From contig JBBCJX010000006.1 of the NCBI GenBank assembly GCA_037189985.1, positions 1-64,000 on the forward strand: a DNA stretch of 64,000 bases, given 5' to 3'. The translations under genes were made by a program, and so were the position numbers. Of this stretch, positions 16,636 through 25,663 are shown in pieces (the stretch's first letter is position 1; every line of letters starts with the position of its first letter). The notes under the pieces were generated by a model, which saw only the letters and a program-made list of their open reading frames with translations, was not told where the DNA came from and did not search any database. This DNA is from UBA2031 sp037189985. GTDB taxonomy: Bacteria; Pseudomonadota; Gammaproteobacteria; Pseudomonadales; Moraxellaceae.

Positions 16636-17967
16636 ATGACCGCCACCCGCCGAGTCCTCACCGTCAGCCTGTTAAACGAACAGGTGCGTGACCTGCTGGA
16701 AAACAGCTTTCCCAACCTGTGGGTAGAGGGCGAAATCTCCAACCTGGCGCAGCCCTCTTCCGGCCACCTTTATTTCACGCTCAAGGATGCCGGCGCCCAG
16801 ATTCGGGCCGCCATGTTCCGGGGCAACAACCGTTTTCTCGGTTTTACACCAAAAAATGGCCAGCAGGTCCTGGTCAAGGCAAGACTCAGCCTCTACGCCC
16901 CCCGGGGGGACTATCAACTCATCGTCGAGCAGATGGAAGAAGCCGGCCTTGGCGCCCTGCGCCGTGCCTTTGATGCCCTGCGGCTGAAACTGCAAGAAGA
17001 AGGACTTTTCGAGGCATCACGCAAACGTGCATTGCCCGAGCATGTACAGCACCTGGCCGTGATCACCTCGCCCACCGGTGCCGCCGTGCGTGACATCCTC
17101 TCCGTGCTGGCACGGCGCTTCCCCGGGCTACCGGTCACGGTGCTTCCGGTTCCCGTACAGGGCAAGGAGGCGGCTCCCGCCATTGTGCGCGCCATTGCCC
17201 TCGCCAATAGCCAGCCCGACATTGACGTGATTCTCCTTGCACGGGGTGGCGGCTCGCTTGAAGACCTCTGGGCCTTCAATGAAGAGGCCGTTGCCCGTGC
17301 CATTGCCGGCAGCCGCCTGCCCGTGATCAGCGGCGTGGGCCATGAAACCGATTTCACCATCGCAGATTTTGTGGCCGACCTGCGTGCACCCACGCCATCG
17401 GCCGCCGCCGAATTGCTCAGCCAGGATGCAGAAGAACTGCTGGCCAGCTTCGAGGGTTTTGAAATCCTGCTTGGCCGGGCCTTGCGCACGCAATTGCAGC
17501 GATTGTCCCAACAGCTTTCACACCTGCGTGCACGCCTGCGCCACCCGGGGCAGCGCCTGCGTGACCTGGCCCAGCAAATGGACGGGCTGGAACTGCGACT
17601 GCGTCGTGCGCAGCAACGTCTGCTGCTTGCGCGCACACAACAGGCGCAGACGCTGGCCAACCGCCTGCGCAGCCGCCAGCCGGGCCAGCGCTTGCCGCCC
17701 CTGAGGCAGCAGGTAAACACACTGGAGCAACGTCTGAGTCGTGCACTGCATCAGCAATTGCATGTACAACAAACACAGTTGCGCCATCTTGCCGAACGCG
17801 CACAACTGGCCAGCCCGCTGGCCATTCTCGGCCGCGGTTATGCCGTACTGGAAAACAGCAACGGGGTTCTGCGTTCCGTCACACAGACAAAAGCCGGTGA
17901 CACCGTGCAGGCACGCCTCGCCGATGGCACCCTCACTGCTACCGTCATGAATGTGGAGAAAAACTGA
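16636..17967 (+). CDS. xseA: Exodeoxyribonuclease VII large subunit
   Basis: 443 residues. It is the large, catalytic subunit of the ExoVII single-strand DNA exonuclease. The N-terminal OB-fold (RVLTVSLLNEQVRDLLENSF, then VEGEISNLAQPSSGHLYFTLKD) is followed by the catalytic core with VITSPTGAAVRDIL, LARGGGSLEDLWAFNEE and GVGHETDFTIADFVADLRAPTPSAAAE motifs (key GGGS and GHETD residues), and a long coiled-coil C-terminus. The start is set by the family N-terminus; the ribosome site is weak. It ends in a TGATG overlap with the M23 gene. The small subunit xseB is not in the window. Confidence 0.97.
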   Translation: MTATRRVLTVSLLNEQVRDLLENSFPNLWVEGEISNLAQPSSGHLYFTLKDAGAQIRAAMFRGNNRFLGFTPKNGQQVLVKARLSLYAPRGDYQLIVEQMEEAGLGALRRAFDALRLKLQEEGLFEASRKRALPEHVQHLAVITSPTGAAVRDILSVLARRFPGLPVTVLPVPVQGKEAAPAIVRAIALANSQPDIDVILLARGGGSLEDLWAFNEEAVARAIAGSRLPVISGVGHETDFTIADFVADLRAPTPSAAAELLSQDAEELLASFEGFEILLGRALRTQLQRLSQQLSHLRARLRHPGQRLRDLAQQMDGLELRLRRAQQRLLLARTQQAQTLANRLRSRQPGQRLPPLRQQVNTLEQRLSRALHQQLHVQQTQLRHLAERAQLASPLAILGRGYAVLENSNGVLRSVTQTKAGDTVQARLADGTLTATVMNVEKN

Positions 17968-18782
17968 TGCGTCTGATCATCCTGGCCACTGCCCTGCTGG
18001 GCAGCCTCGCCTTTGCAGCCCCGCGCGAGGCACGGGTGCCGGGCGGCATCGCCATACTTCCCCTGCCGCCGAACCTGCCCGCCAGCATCAGCGCACGCTT
18101 CCAGGATGCCCCCGTGTTCATCGAGACACAGGCCAACGGTGAAAGACGTGCCGTCATCGGCATTCCCCTCACGGCCGAACCCGGCGTGGCCAGGCTCGAT
18201 ATCAGCGGCGCCGCTCCCATTGAATTCCGTATCAACGGCAAGGATTATCCCGAGCAACGCATCACGCTGCCGACCAACAAGCATGTGACGCCGGCAGAAG
18301 AAGACCTTGCCCGCTATGCACGTGAAGCAAAGGAGCAGCAGGCGGTTTACAAGCTTTACTCCGGTTCCACCGCAAACAATCTCTGGCCAGTGTTCATCAA
18401 ACCGGTAGAAGGCCCTTACAGCAGCCCATTCGGACTCAAGCGCTTTTTCAACAATGAAGCGCGTGCCCCCCACGCCGGCCTGGACATTGCCGCCCCGCAA
18501 GGACGCCCGGCCAAAGCACCTGCCGACGGCGTGGTCGTGCAGACCGGTGACTACTTCTTCAATGGCCGCACGGTAATGATTGATCACGGCCAGGGCCTGA
18601 TCTCCATGCTCTGCCACCTGAGCGAAATCAAGGCCAAGGCGGGAGACAAGGTGAAAGCCGGCGACGTCATCGGCCTTGTCGGCAAAACCGGGCGTGCCAC
18701 CGGACCGCACCTGCACTGGACCGTGAGCCTGAACAATGCACGTATCGACCCGATGCTGCTCCTGCCCGACAACACGCCATGA
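17967..18782 (+). CDS. M23-family (LytM) peptidase, exported
   Basis: 271 residues. Signal peptide cleaved near AFA-AP (residue 17-18). The C-terminal zinc metalloendopeptidase domain carries H169 and D173 (PHAGLDIA), H217 (SMLCHLSE) and the GPHLHW pair (H248, H250), so the active site is complete and the enzyme should cut peptidoglycan cross-links. The ATG overlaps the xseA stop by one base, with GGAG 8 bases upstream. The same xseA neighbour is common in Pseudomonas. Confidence 0.93.
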   Translation: MRLIILATALLGSLAFAAPREARVPGGIAILPLPPNLPASISARFQDAPVFIETQANGERRAVIGIPLTAEPGVARLDISGAAPIEFRINGKDYPEQRITLPTNKHVTPAEEDLARYAREAKEQQAVYKLYSGSTANNLWPVFIKPVEGPYSSPFGLKRFFNNEARAPHAGLDIAAPQGRPAKAPADGVVVQTGDYFFNGRTVMIDHGQGLISMLCHLSEIKAKAGDKVKAGDVIGLVGKTGRATGPHLHWTVSLNNARIDPMLLLPDNTP

Positions 18783-19447
18783 CACCTGCCTGCCTGTACT
18801 GGCTGCAGGATGACGGCCAGTCAGACCTGACAGCCCTTGCCTCGGCACTCAACGGTGCAGAGCAACAGGAACTCGCCACACTGCAGCATCAGGAGCGGCA
18901 ACGCAGCTTCGTACTCTCCCGCACATTGCTGTACCGGCTTGTCACGATCCATACCGGTTGCGCAGTTCAGGACATCCGTTTCATGCGCGAAGAAAGTGGC
19001 CGTCTGGCATTGCAACATCCTTCAGGCTGGCATCTCAGCCTGAGCCATGCCAAAGGACTGGTTGCCGCCATGCTGGCTACGCAAAGCTGCGGTATCGACA
19101 TCGAGAAAAGCCGCAGGCTGGATGTACAGAAAGTCGTCACGCGCTATTTCTCGGAGGCAGAAAAAAACGCGCTGGCACTTCGTGCACCTGAGGAAAATCA
19201 GGGTGGATTTTTCCGGATGTGGACCCTCAAGGAGGCCGGCGTCAAAGCCTTGCAGCAAGGGCTTGCCGGCAACCTCTCACGACTGGCTTTCGATGTTTCA
19301 GCCGAAGAACCCCGCCAACTGGCCGGGGACTGCCTGCAACTCTGGCAACAGGTCCGGGGCGACATTTTCCTGGCGGCTGCCGTTGCCGGCACAACGCCTG
19401 TCGCCTGGTCAGCGGAAGAAATTCGCCAGGAGCACCTGACAACCTGA
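18779..19447 (+). CDS. 4'-phosphopantetheinyl transferase superfamily protein
   Basis: 222 residues. It transfers phosphopantetheine from CoA to carrier proteins. The magnesium-binding motif GIDIE (105-109) and the WTLKEAGVKA motif (148-157) are intact, and LSLSHAKGLVAA precedes them, as in Sfp/Gsp-type enzymes. The start overlaps the M23 peptidase stop by four bases (ATGA). The length fits the Sfp class rather than the short AcpS class. The carrier-protein target is not in the window, so it could serve fatty-acid, siderophore or lysine pathways. Confidence 0.9.
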   Translation: MTPACLYWLQDDGQSDLTALASALNGAEQQELATLQHQERQRSFVLSRTLLYRLVTIHTGCAVQDIRFMREESGRLALQHPSGWHLSLSHAKGLVAAMLATQSCGIDIEKSRRLDVQKVVTRYFSEAEKNALALRAPEENQGGFFRMWTLKEAGVKALQQGLAGNLSRLAFDVSAEEPRQLAGDCLQLWQQVRGDIFLAAAVAGTTPVAWSAEEIRQEHLTT

Positions 19448-19491
19448 CGCCCCAAAAGCGAACATGAAGCCTCTCTTCAAGGTTGTAATGT

Positions 19492-19528
19492 CCATAAAAA
19501 AGCCCGGGATTCCCGGGCTTTTTTATGG
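19492..19528. terminator. Long bidirectional terminator
   Basis: CCATAAAAAAGCCCGGGA followed, after one base, by its exact reverse complement TCCCGGGCTTTTTTATGG. It separates the convergent phosphopantetheinyl transferase and DUF445 genes. Confidence 0.93.
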
Positions 19529-19542
19529 ACAACAGTATTCCT

Positions 19543-20784
19543 TCAGTGCGTGAAGCCTGTCATCAGCTGTATCCAGCCTGCCAGCGCCCCCAGCACACCG
19601 CCGAGGAAAATCACGATCCACTCGTCTTCCTGGAAAGCAGGACGCAAGAGATCCTGGAACTCCTTGGACGTCATGGCCTTCATGCGCGTGGAGAAGATAG
19701 AAGCAATCACCTTTGCACGGTCCTTGTTGAACTGTGGATTGGCCAAGGGCGCCAGCGACAGCGCGGCGGCTTTTTCGACAATGGTGCGCTTGAGCGTGGC
19801 GTAACCGGTCGGGCCTACGGTGAGCTGTATGGCCGTACGCACCACGCCGCCTTCCAGCAAGGGGCTGATGTGGCGACGGATCAGGGAACGCGTGCGCTCG
19901 GCATAGGTACCGGTCAACATTTCGTTGACCAAGTGCTTGAGCGAGACCATTTCCTGCGTGGAAAGCTCGGCAAACTTGTCGGAAATTTCCGGCTGGCGCT
20001 TGAGGAACAGACCCTGCAGACGCCAAGGGCCGATCTTCACGGGGTTGAGCGGGCGGAACACCATGGCCAGCGCAATCCAGTTGGTGGCATAGCCAAGTGC
20101 GGCGCCATACAGCGGCAAGCCCCAGTTCCAAGGGAAGAAGTACCACAACACCATCTGCACGAGACCCAGCGTGAAGCCAATCCAGAAGCTGGCGTTGACG
20201 ATGAAGTTGATCTCGGGGCTGCCGACTTCCTGGAAGACGCGAACCACCAGTGCCTTGTCACCCTCCATCTGGCGCACCACCATGGCCTTGAGATCGATCA
20301 GGTCCTCGATGTTCTCGCCAAGATCACGCACCAGGCTTTCCATGATGGCCGGTGTCTGGCGGCGAACACGGGCATAGACGCGCTTCTTGAAACTGATGGG
20401 AAGGTTTTCCCAGAATACGCGGTTCTTCTCGTTCATGATCTCGTCGACCATGTCCTCGATGCGTTCCATGAGTCCGTCGGAGACATGGCGGGCAATCTTC
20501 TCCGGATCCATCTCGCGAAAGATTTCCGAGAGCGAACCCAGCTTGGCCAGCGTGTTGTCGACCACGATGCCAGCCATCTTGCCGGCCTTGCGCGGCACGA
20601 TACCCTGCCAGCCCAGCCACGGGTTCCAGATTCCCACGAACTCCAGCGGATAGAACACCATCTTCATGGCGAACCAGACATGCGCCCAGGTAACAACGGC
20701 GGCAACGATGGGAATGGTGACAAAGCCCCAGAAATTGGGAATGGCGCGGATATGCAGCCAGAAATCAACAATGGAATCGATCAT
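19543..20784 (-). CDS. DUF445-family membrane protein
   Basis: 413 residues. A hydrophobic N-terminal segment (FVTIPIVAAVVTWAHVWFAMK), a mid-protein membrane pair (about 220-265, SFWIGFTLGLVQMVLWYFF and LYGAALGYATNWIALAMVF) and a C-terminal hydrophobic end (WIVIFLGGVLGALAGWIQL) fit the YheB/DUF445 family. The G-ATN-A-VFRP signature is present. The family has no assigned activity. ATG at 20784 is used; upstream in-frame starts are only TTG. It is monocistronic and ends at a strong terminator. Confidence 0.88.
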   Translation of the reverse strand: MIDSIVDFWLHIRAIPNFWGFVTIPIVAAVVTWAHVWFAMKMVFYPLEFVGIWNPWLGWQGIVPRKAGKMAGIVVDNTLAKLGSLSEIFREMDPEKIARHVSDGLMERIEDMVDEIMNEKNRVFWENLPISFKKRVYARVRRQTPAIMESLVRDLGENIEDLIDLKAMVVRQMEGDKALVVRVFQEVGSPEINFIVNASFWIGFTLGLVQMVLWYFFPWNWGLPLYGAALGYATNWIALAMVFRPLNPVKIGPWRLQGLFLKRQPEISDKFAELSTQEMVSLKHLVNEMLTGTYAERTRSLIRRHISPLLEGGVVRTAIQLTVGPTGYATLKRTIVEKAAALSLAPLANPQFNKDRAKVIASIFSTRMKAMTSKEFQDLLRPAFQEDEWIVIFLGGVLGALAGWIQLMTGFTH

Positions 20785-20973
20785 GGTAGGGACTGCGTTC
20801 TTCTCGTTTTGGGAGGCAGGATACCGGTTGGGGCGATGACACAACGCCTGCCGTCGTGCTCAAGAGGCGGAGGATAGCAGCTTGCCGCCGGCTGCACACT
20901 CCCGGCCGGAACCGGCCATCCGGACCGGGCGGCGGCACCGGGCAGCCACCACGCTCCTGCGGCAAACCACGGG

Positions 20974-22374
20974 TCAGTGCTTCTTTTCACGCTTCTTGTG
21001 GAACTGGACCATGCGGCGGCGACGCTCGACCTGCGCCGGACTCAGCACGTTTTCCTTTTCCTTGAAGGGGTTCTCGCCGCTCCTGAACTCCACGGCAATG
21101 GGGGTGCCTTCAATCTTCAGGACCTTGCGATAGACATTCTCGAGATAGCGCTTGTAGGCATTGGGCACCGCTGCCGTCTGGTTGCCGTGGATCACGATCA
21201 TGGGCGGATTCTGGCCACCGAGATGGGCATAGCGCAGCTTGATGCGGCGCCCGCCCACCATGGGGGGCTGATGCTGCTCCACGGCATCTTCCAGGATGCG
21301 GGTCAGGCGGTTGGTCGTGACCTTGATGGTGGACGAGGCATAGGCCCTCTCGATGGAGGGATAGAGGTCACCCACTCCCGTACCATGCAGGGCTGAGATC
21401 AGGTGCACACGCGCCCAGGGAATGAAATCCAGACGGCGATCAATGTCCTTCTTTACTTGGCCGCGGTCATATTCCGTCATGCCGTCCCATTTGTTGATGG
21501 CCACCACCAGCGAACGTCCGCTCTGCAGCACAAAGCCCAGCATGTGCAGGTCCTGATCGACAATGCTTTCGCGGGCATCCAGCACCAGCACCACCACATG
21601 GGCATCCTTGATCGCCTGCAGCGTCTTGATGACCGAGAATTTTTCCACGCCCTCACCTACACGGCCGCGACGACGCACACCGGCGGTATCGATCAGCGTG
21701 TAGCGCTGGTCCCGGCGCTCGAAAGGAATGTAGATGGAATCGCGCGTCGTGCCCGGCATGTCGAACACCACCACGCGCTCTTCACCCAGAATGCGGTTGA
21801 CCAGCGTGGACTTGCCCACATTGGGGCGGCCCACGACAGCGATCTTGATGCCGGTTTCGGCCAGTGGCGCTTCTTCGGCATCCGGCAGGCAGTCCGACAG
21901 CAACTCCTGCATCATCTGGTGGATGCCGCGACCATGGCTGGCGGCAATGGCAAAAATATCGCCCATGCCCAGTGCGTGAAACTCGGCGAGCGCTGCTTCT
22001 TCATGTACACCGTCAATCTTGTTCACCACCAGATGAACACGCTTGTTGAGCGCACGCAGCTCGGCGGCAATTTCCTGATCAGCCCCCGTAAGGCCGGCAC
22101 GGGCATCCGTGAGGAAGAGCACGATGCTGGCCTCATGGATGGCCAGACGCGACTGCTCTGCCATGTAGGCATCAATGCCCGCCTCGCCTTCACCGATACC
22201 GCCGGTATCAATGACGATGAAGGATTTGTCATCGACCTTGGCATCACCGTACTTGCGGTCGCGTGTCAGCCCCGGCAGGTCGGCAACCAGCGCATCGCGC
22301 GAGCGCGTCAACTGGTTGAAGAGCGTGGACTTGCCCACATTGGGGCGACCCACCAGTGCAATCACGGGTTTCAT
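20974..22374 (-). CDS. der: Ribosome-associated GTPase Der (EngA)
   Basis: 466 residues. Two tandem GTPase domains, each with GRPNVGKS P-loops (near residues 8-15 and about 185-192), DTGG/DTAG G3 motifs and NKID/NKWD G4 motifs, then a C-terminal KH-like domain and a basic tail HKKREKKH. It acts in 50S subunit assembly. It follows bamB as in many gammaproteobacteria, but a terminator lies between them, so it may have its own promoter. Confidence 0.98.
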   Translation of the reverse strand: MKPVIALVGRPNVGKSTLFNQLTRSRDALVADLPGLTRDRKYGDAKVDDKSFIVIDTGGIGEGEAGIDAYMAEQSRLAIHEASIVLFLTDARAGLTGADQEIAAELRALNKRVHLVVNKIDGVHEEAALAEFHALGMGDIFAIAASHGRGIHQMMQELLSDCLPDAEEAPLAETGIKIAVVGRPNVGKSTLVNRILGEERVVVFDMPGTTRDSIYIPFERRDQRYTLIDTAGVRRRGRVGEGVEKFSVIKTLQAIKDAHVVVLVLDARESIVDQDLHMLGFVLQSGRSLVVAINKWDGMTEYDRGQVKKDIDRRLDFIPWARVHLISALHGTGVGDLYPSIERAYASSTIKVTTNRLTRILEDAVEQHQPPMVGGRRIKLRYAHLGGQNPPMIVIHGNQTAAVPNAYKRYLENVYRKVLKIEGTPIAVEFRSGENPFKEKENVLSPAQVERRRRMVQFHKKREKKH

Positions 22375-22387
22375 TTTCAGACACTCT

Positions 22388-22419
22388 TGAAAAAGCCATC
22401 CCCGCGGCTGCGGGGATGG
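22388..22419 (-). terminator. Terminator between bamB and der
   Basis: In the minus-strand transcript CCATCCCCGC-AGCC-GCGGGGATGG is followed by CTTTTTC. A perfect 10-base stem and T run lie 28 bases after the bamB stop and 14 bases before the der start, so it would end or attenuate the long upstream operon. Confidence 0.85.
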
Positions 22420-22446
22420 TCGACACTCATCACGAAAAAAAACAGG

Positions 22447-23610
22447 TCAGCTTTTGTCGGGGCGGATACGCCAGGCAGACAAGCGTCCATCGACATCCCA
22501 GCAATACAGCACATCACCACGACCGGTCAGGGCCACCAGTGCATCACCGCTCACGCTGATACGGCCGCGCACCTGGCCATCACTTTGCGCCAGCAGATGC
22601 AGCTTGCCCTTGTTGTCACCCACGGCGAGCACACTGCCTACCACCGCTGGTGCAGTGAGCTGCCGCCAAGCGTAGTCGGACTGCTTCCAGACTGCCTTGC
22701 CACTGGCCTGGTCGACAGCCAGCACATGGCCGGAGACATCCGTGAAATACACATTGCCCAGCCCTTCGGCCAGACCATTCACGCTGGAGGCATCAAACTG
22801 CCAACGTCGACGCCCGGCATCCACATCCGTGGCTGTCAGCTGGGACTGGTAGCCCACGCTATAGAGTGTGCCGTCAGAGGACTGCAGCAAGTCACCGACA
22901 ATATCGTTCATGCGCTCAAGCTCGGAGCGGCCGGTATTGGTGGCCACACGCAAATCCCAGCCGGCCACACCTGTCACCATGTCCAGTCCGACCAGCTTGC
23001 CGCCCGATGTCGCGACATAAACGCGACCATCATCAATCAGAGGGGGGGCATTGGCGCGCAGGCTGAGTGGTGGCACTACCGTGTTGTAAGCCCAGCGCAC
23101 TTCGCCACCACTGCGCTCAAGAGCCCGGATGACACCATCCGTCGACATGACCACAACGGCATCTGCGGCAACAGCCGGAGAGGCCAGCACTGCCGCGCCG
23201 GCTTGTACTTTCCATGACTGGCTGCCATCCGTCTCCGCAAAGGCAACCACTTCGCCCTTGGACGTACCCACGGCGATCAGACCGTAGGCGGCAGCAGGAC
23301 CCGCCGTGATGGCAAGGCCGGTTTCCTTCTTCCACACCACCTTGCCTGTTTCGCGCTCGATGGCCATCAGCACGCCATCACGGCTGGCAGCAATGATGCG
23401 CTGCTCTCCGACAGCGGGCGCCAGACGCACGTCATCCTTTTCCAGGCCCTTGCCTACCGACACCCGCCACAGGCGCTGCATCTTTACCTTGTCGGCAGGC
23501 AGCGCCGGATAGGCTTCCGGCTCGGGTGCCTTGGGCGTACTGCTGCAGGCTGCCAGCAACAGGGCAGCCAGCCCCAGCGAAAACGGACGCAACAGGCGGG
23601 AAATGCTCAC
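22447..23610 (-). CDS. bamB: Outer membrane assembly lipoprotein BamB
   Basis: 387 residues. Lipoprotein signal with lipobox LLAAC (C22). Repeated WxF/GxV blades (e.g. GKVVWKKETGLAI, GKAVWKQSDYAWR) form the eight-bladed PQQ-type propeller that supports BamA in outer-membrane protein insertion. The start overlaps the yfgM stop by four bases. Conserved hisS-yfgM-bamB order supports the call. Confidence 0.97.
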   Translation of the reverse strand: MSISRLLRPFSLGLAALLLAACSSTPKAPEPEAYPALPADKVKMQRLWRVSVGKGLEKDDVRLAPAVGEQRIIAASRDGVLMAIERETGKVVWKKETGLAITAGPAAAYGLIAVGTSKGEVVAFAETDGSQSWKVQAGAAVLASPAVAADAVVVMSTDGVIRALERSGGEVRWAYNTVVPPLSLRANAPPLIDDGRVYVATSGGKLVGLDMVTGVAGWDLRVATNTGRSELERMNDIVGDLLQSSDGTLYSVGYQSQLTATDVDAGRRRWQFDASSVNGLAEGLGNVYFTDVSGHVLAVDQASGKAVWKQSDYAWRQLTAPAVVGSVLAVGDNKGKLHLLAQSDGQVRGRISVSGDALVALTGRGDVLYCWDVDGRLSAWRIRPDKS

Positions 23611-24314
23611 GAGGAGAACGCCCCCGCCTTCTCAGCTTTTGCGGCCTTGTCCGAGGCTTTTTCCGGAGGAGCCAGACCCACATCGGCCAGCTTCAGTTCC
23701 AGCAGAGGGCGGCGTTCGTCACGCTCTGCCAGTGCCGCAACAGCCGCCAGATAGGCTTTCTGTGCCTCGGGCACCTTACCCTGCGCCACATAGATGTCGC
23801 CACGAATTTCCTCGATCGTCGGCAGGAAGCCGGCATCCTTTTCCTTGGCAAGCACGGCGAGTGCATCGTCGTACTGCTTTTGCGCCGCCAGGACACGTGC
23901 CAGACGGGTGACAACGAGTACACGCTCGCTTTCGGAAGGCTTGCTTTCCAGTACGGCACGCAGCTGCTTTTCGGCTTCCTTGTAATCATTGCGGTCCACA
24001 GCCTGGCGCGCGAGCAGGAGACCTGCACTGCGGGCATACGGCGTGTTTCCGTAATCTTCTTTCAGGGTCTTGGCAAAGCGCTGCACATCAGTCGCCGCCT
24101 CCTTGTCTTCGGCATTCAGATGGCTGCGTTGCACGGAGCCCAGCATGTCCTGGAAGACTTCGGCACCCTTGGTGGCCGCATCAATGCGGGCGTTCTGCCA
24201 GAAGCGCCAGCCAAAGAAAACGGCAAGCGCCAGTGCCACGCCAACCAGAATGGGGGTGCCGTATTCCTGCCAGAAGCGCTTCAGGTTTTCGAGTTGTTCT
24301 TCGTCGTGACTCAC
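23607..24314 (-). CDS. yfgM: YfgM-type periplasmic TPR protein (ancillary SecYEG translocon subunit)
   Basis: 235 residues. An N-terminal cytoplasmic stub (MSHDEEQLENLKRFWQEYG), one membrane helix (about 21-38) and a periplasmic TPR-like region fit YfgM, a SecYEG-associated factor that works with PpiD. The C-terminal tail is Lys/Ala-rich (EKASDKAAKAEKAGAFSS). It overlaps bamB by four bases and follows hisS by 30 bases. Confidence 0.94.
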   Translation of the reverse strand: MSHDEEQLENLKRFWQEYGTPILVGVALALAVFFGWRFWQNARIDAATKGAEVFQDMLGSVQRSHLNAEDKEAATDVQRFAKTLKEDYGNTPYARSAGLLLARQAVDRNDYKEAEKQLRAVLESKPSESERVLVVTRLARVLAAQKQYDDALAVLAKEKDAGFLPTIEEIRGDIYVAQGKVPEAQKAYLAAVAALAERDERRPLLELKLADVGLAPPEKASDKAAKAEKAGAFSS

Positions 24315-24344
24315 TCTGCTTCTCCATTCAGGCCGGAGCCTGTC

Positions 24345-25622
24345 TCACAAGGTATGGTTTTCTTTGAGGAAAGCGGCAATCAGGCCCAGTGCCAGAACCT
24401 GCTGCTCTTTGTCTTCACGCAGCCATTTGACGCTGGCCGTGCCGTTCTTTACTTCATCTTCGCCCAGCACGAGGGCAAAACGCGCACCGGACTTGTCGGC
24501 CTTCTTGAACTGCGACTTGAAACTGCCGCCACCGCAATTCACCAACACGCGCAGGTCAGGCAAGGCACTGCGCAGTTTTTCTGCCAGCAACAGGGCCGGC
24601 TGAGCCGTACCGGCACCAACCGCCGCCACGAAGACATCGGCTTCGGAATGCTGAGCGTCACCCTTCACGGCCGCCTGCAACAGCAGCAACCGCTCAAGGC
24701 CGATGGCAAAACCCACAGCCGGGGTTTTCTGCCCGCCAAGCTGCTCCACCAGTCCGTCATAACGGCCACCGGCACACACGGTCCCCTGCGCGCCCAGCTC
24801 TGATGTCACCCACTCGAAGACGGTCTTGTTGTAGTAGTCCAGCCCGCGCACCAGCGCAGGGTTCACCACATATTCAATGCCAGCGGCCTCAAGCACGGCA
24901 CACAGCCCTGCAAAGTGCGCCCGAGAATCCTCTTCCAGAAAATCCGAAAGACGGGGTGCTGCCTCCAGCAATTTGCGGGTTCCTGCGTCCTTGCTGTCCA
25001 GAATGCGCAAGGGATTACCTGTCAGGCGGCGCTTCGAGTCTTCATCCAGCGCATCGCGATGCTGCTCCAGATACGCCACGAGCGCCTCGCGGAAACGCGC
25101 ACGCTCGGCAATTTCACCCAGCGAGTTGAGCTCCAGCCGTACCGCTCCCTCAAGCCCCAAAGCCTTCCACAGGCGAGCGGTCAGCAGGATGAGCTCGGCA
25201 TCAATGTCCGGCCCTTCCATGCCGAAGGTTTCCACGCCGAACTGGTGGAACTGGCGATAACGGCCTTTCTGCGGGCGTTCATAGCGGAACATGGGGCCGG
25301 TGTACCAGAGCCGTTGCGTCTGGTTATACGTCAAACCATGCTCCAGCACGGCACGCACGCAACCCGCTGTGCCCTCGGGCCGCAGGGTCAGGGATTCGTC
25401 ACCGCGATCAAGAAAGGAATACATCTCCTTCTCGACGATGTCGGTCACTTCGCCAATGGCACGGGCAAAAAGGGGAGTGCTCTCCACGATGGGTAGGCGA
25501 ATCTCGTGATAGCCATAGGCCCGCATGAGATCGCGAAGCACGGACTCCACTTCTGCCCAGCGTGCCGTATCTGCCGGGAGTATGTCGTTGAAGCCACGGA
25601 TGGCGGTGATCTTCTGACTCAT
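24345..25622 (-). CDS. hisS: Histidyl-tRNA synthetase
   Basis: 425 residues from MSQKITAIRGFNDILP. Class II motifs: motif 2 FRYERPQKGRYRQFHQFGVE (key RYERPQ and QFG), HisA-type GLDYYNKTVFEW and GGRYDGLVEQLGG, motif 3 VGFAIGLERLL, then the anticodon-binding domain. An earlier ATG at 25667 overlaps the ispG stop (ATGA) and has a GGGGTGA ribosome site; using it would add 15 poorly conserved residues. Start choice is therefore uncertain, but the identity is not. Confidence 0.97.
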   Translation of the reverse strand: MSQKITAIRGFNDILPADTARWAEVESVLRDLMRAYGYHEIRLPIVESTPLFARAIGEVTDIVEKEMYSFLDRGDESLTLRPEGTAGCVRAVLEHGLTYNQTQRLWYTGPMFRYERPQKGRYRQFHQFGVETFGMEGPDIDAELILLTARLWKALGLEGAVRLELNSLGEIAERARFREALVAYLEQHRDALDEDSKRRLTGNPLRILDSKDAGTRKLLEAAPRLSDFLEEDSRAHFAGLCAVLEAAGIEYVVNPALVRGLDYYNKTVFEWVTSELGAQGTVCAGGRYDGLVEQLGGQKTPAVGFAIGLERLLLLQAAVKGDAQHSEADVFVAAVGAGTAQPALLLAEKLRSALPDLRVLVNCGGGSFKSQFKKADKSGARFALVLGEDEVKNGTASVKWLREDKEQQVLALGLIAAFLKENHTL

Positions 25623-25663
25623 TCTGCTGTCACTGTCCTGTACTACCCTGGCATCGCCTTTTT

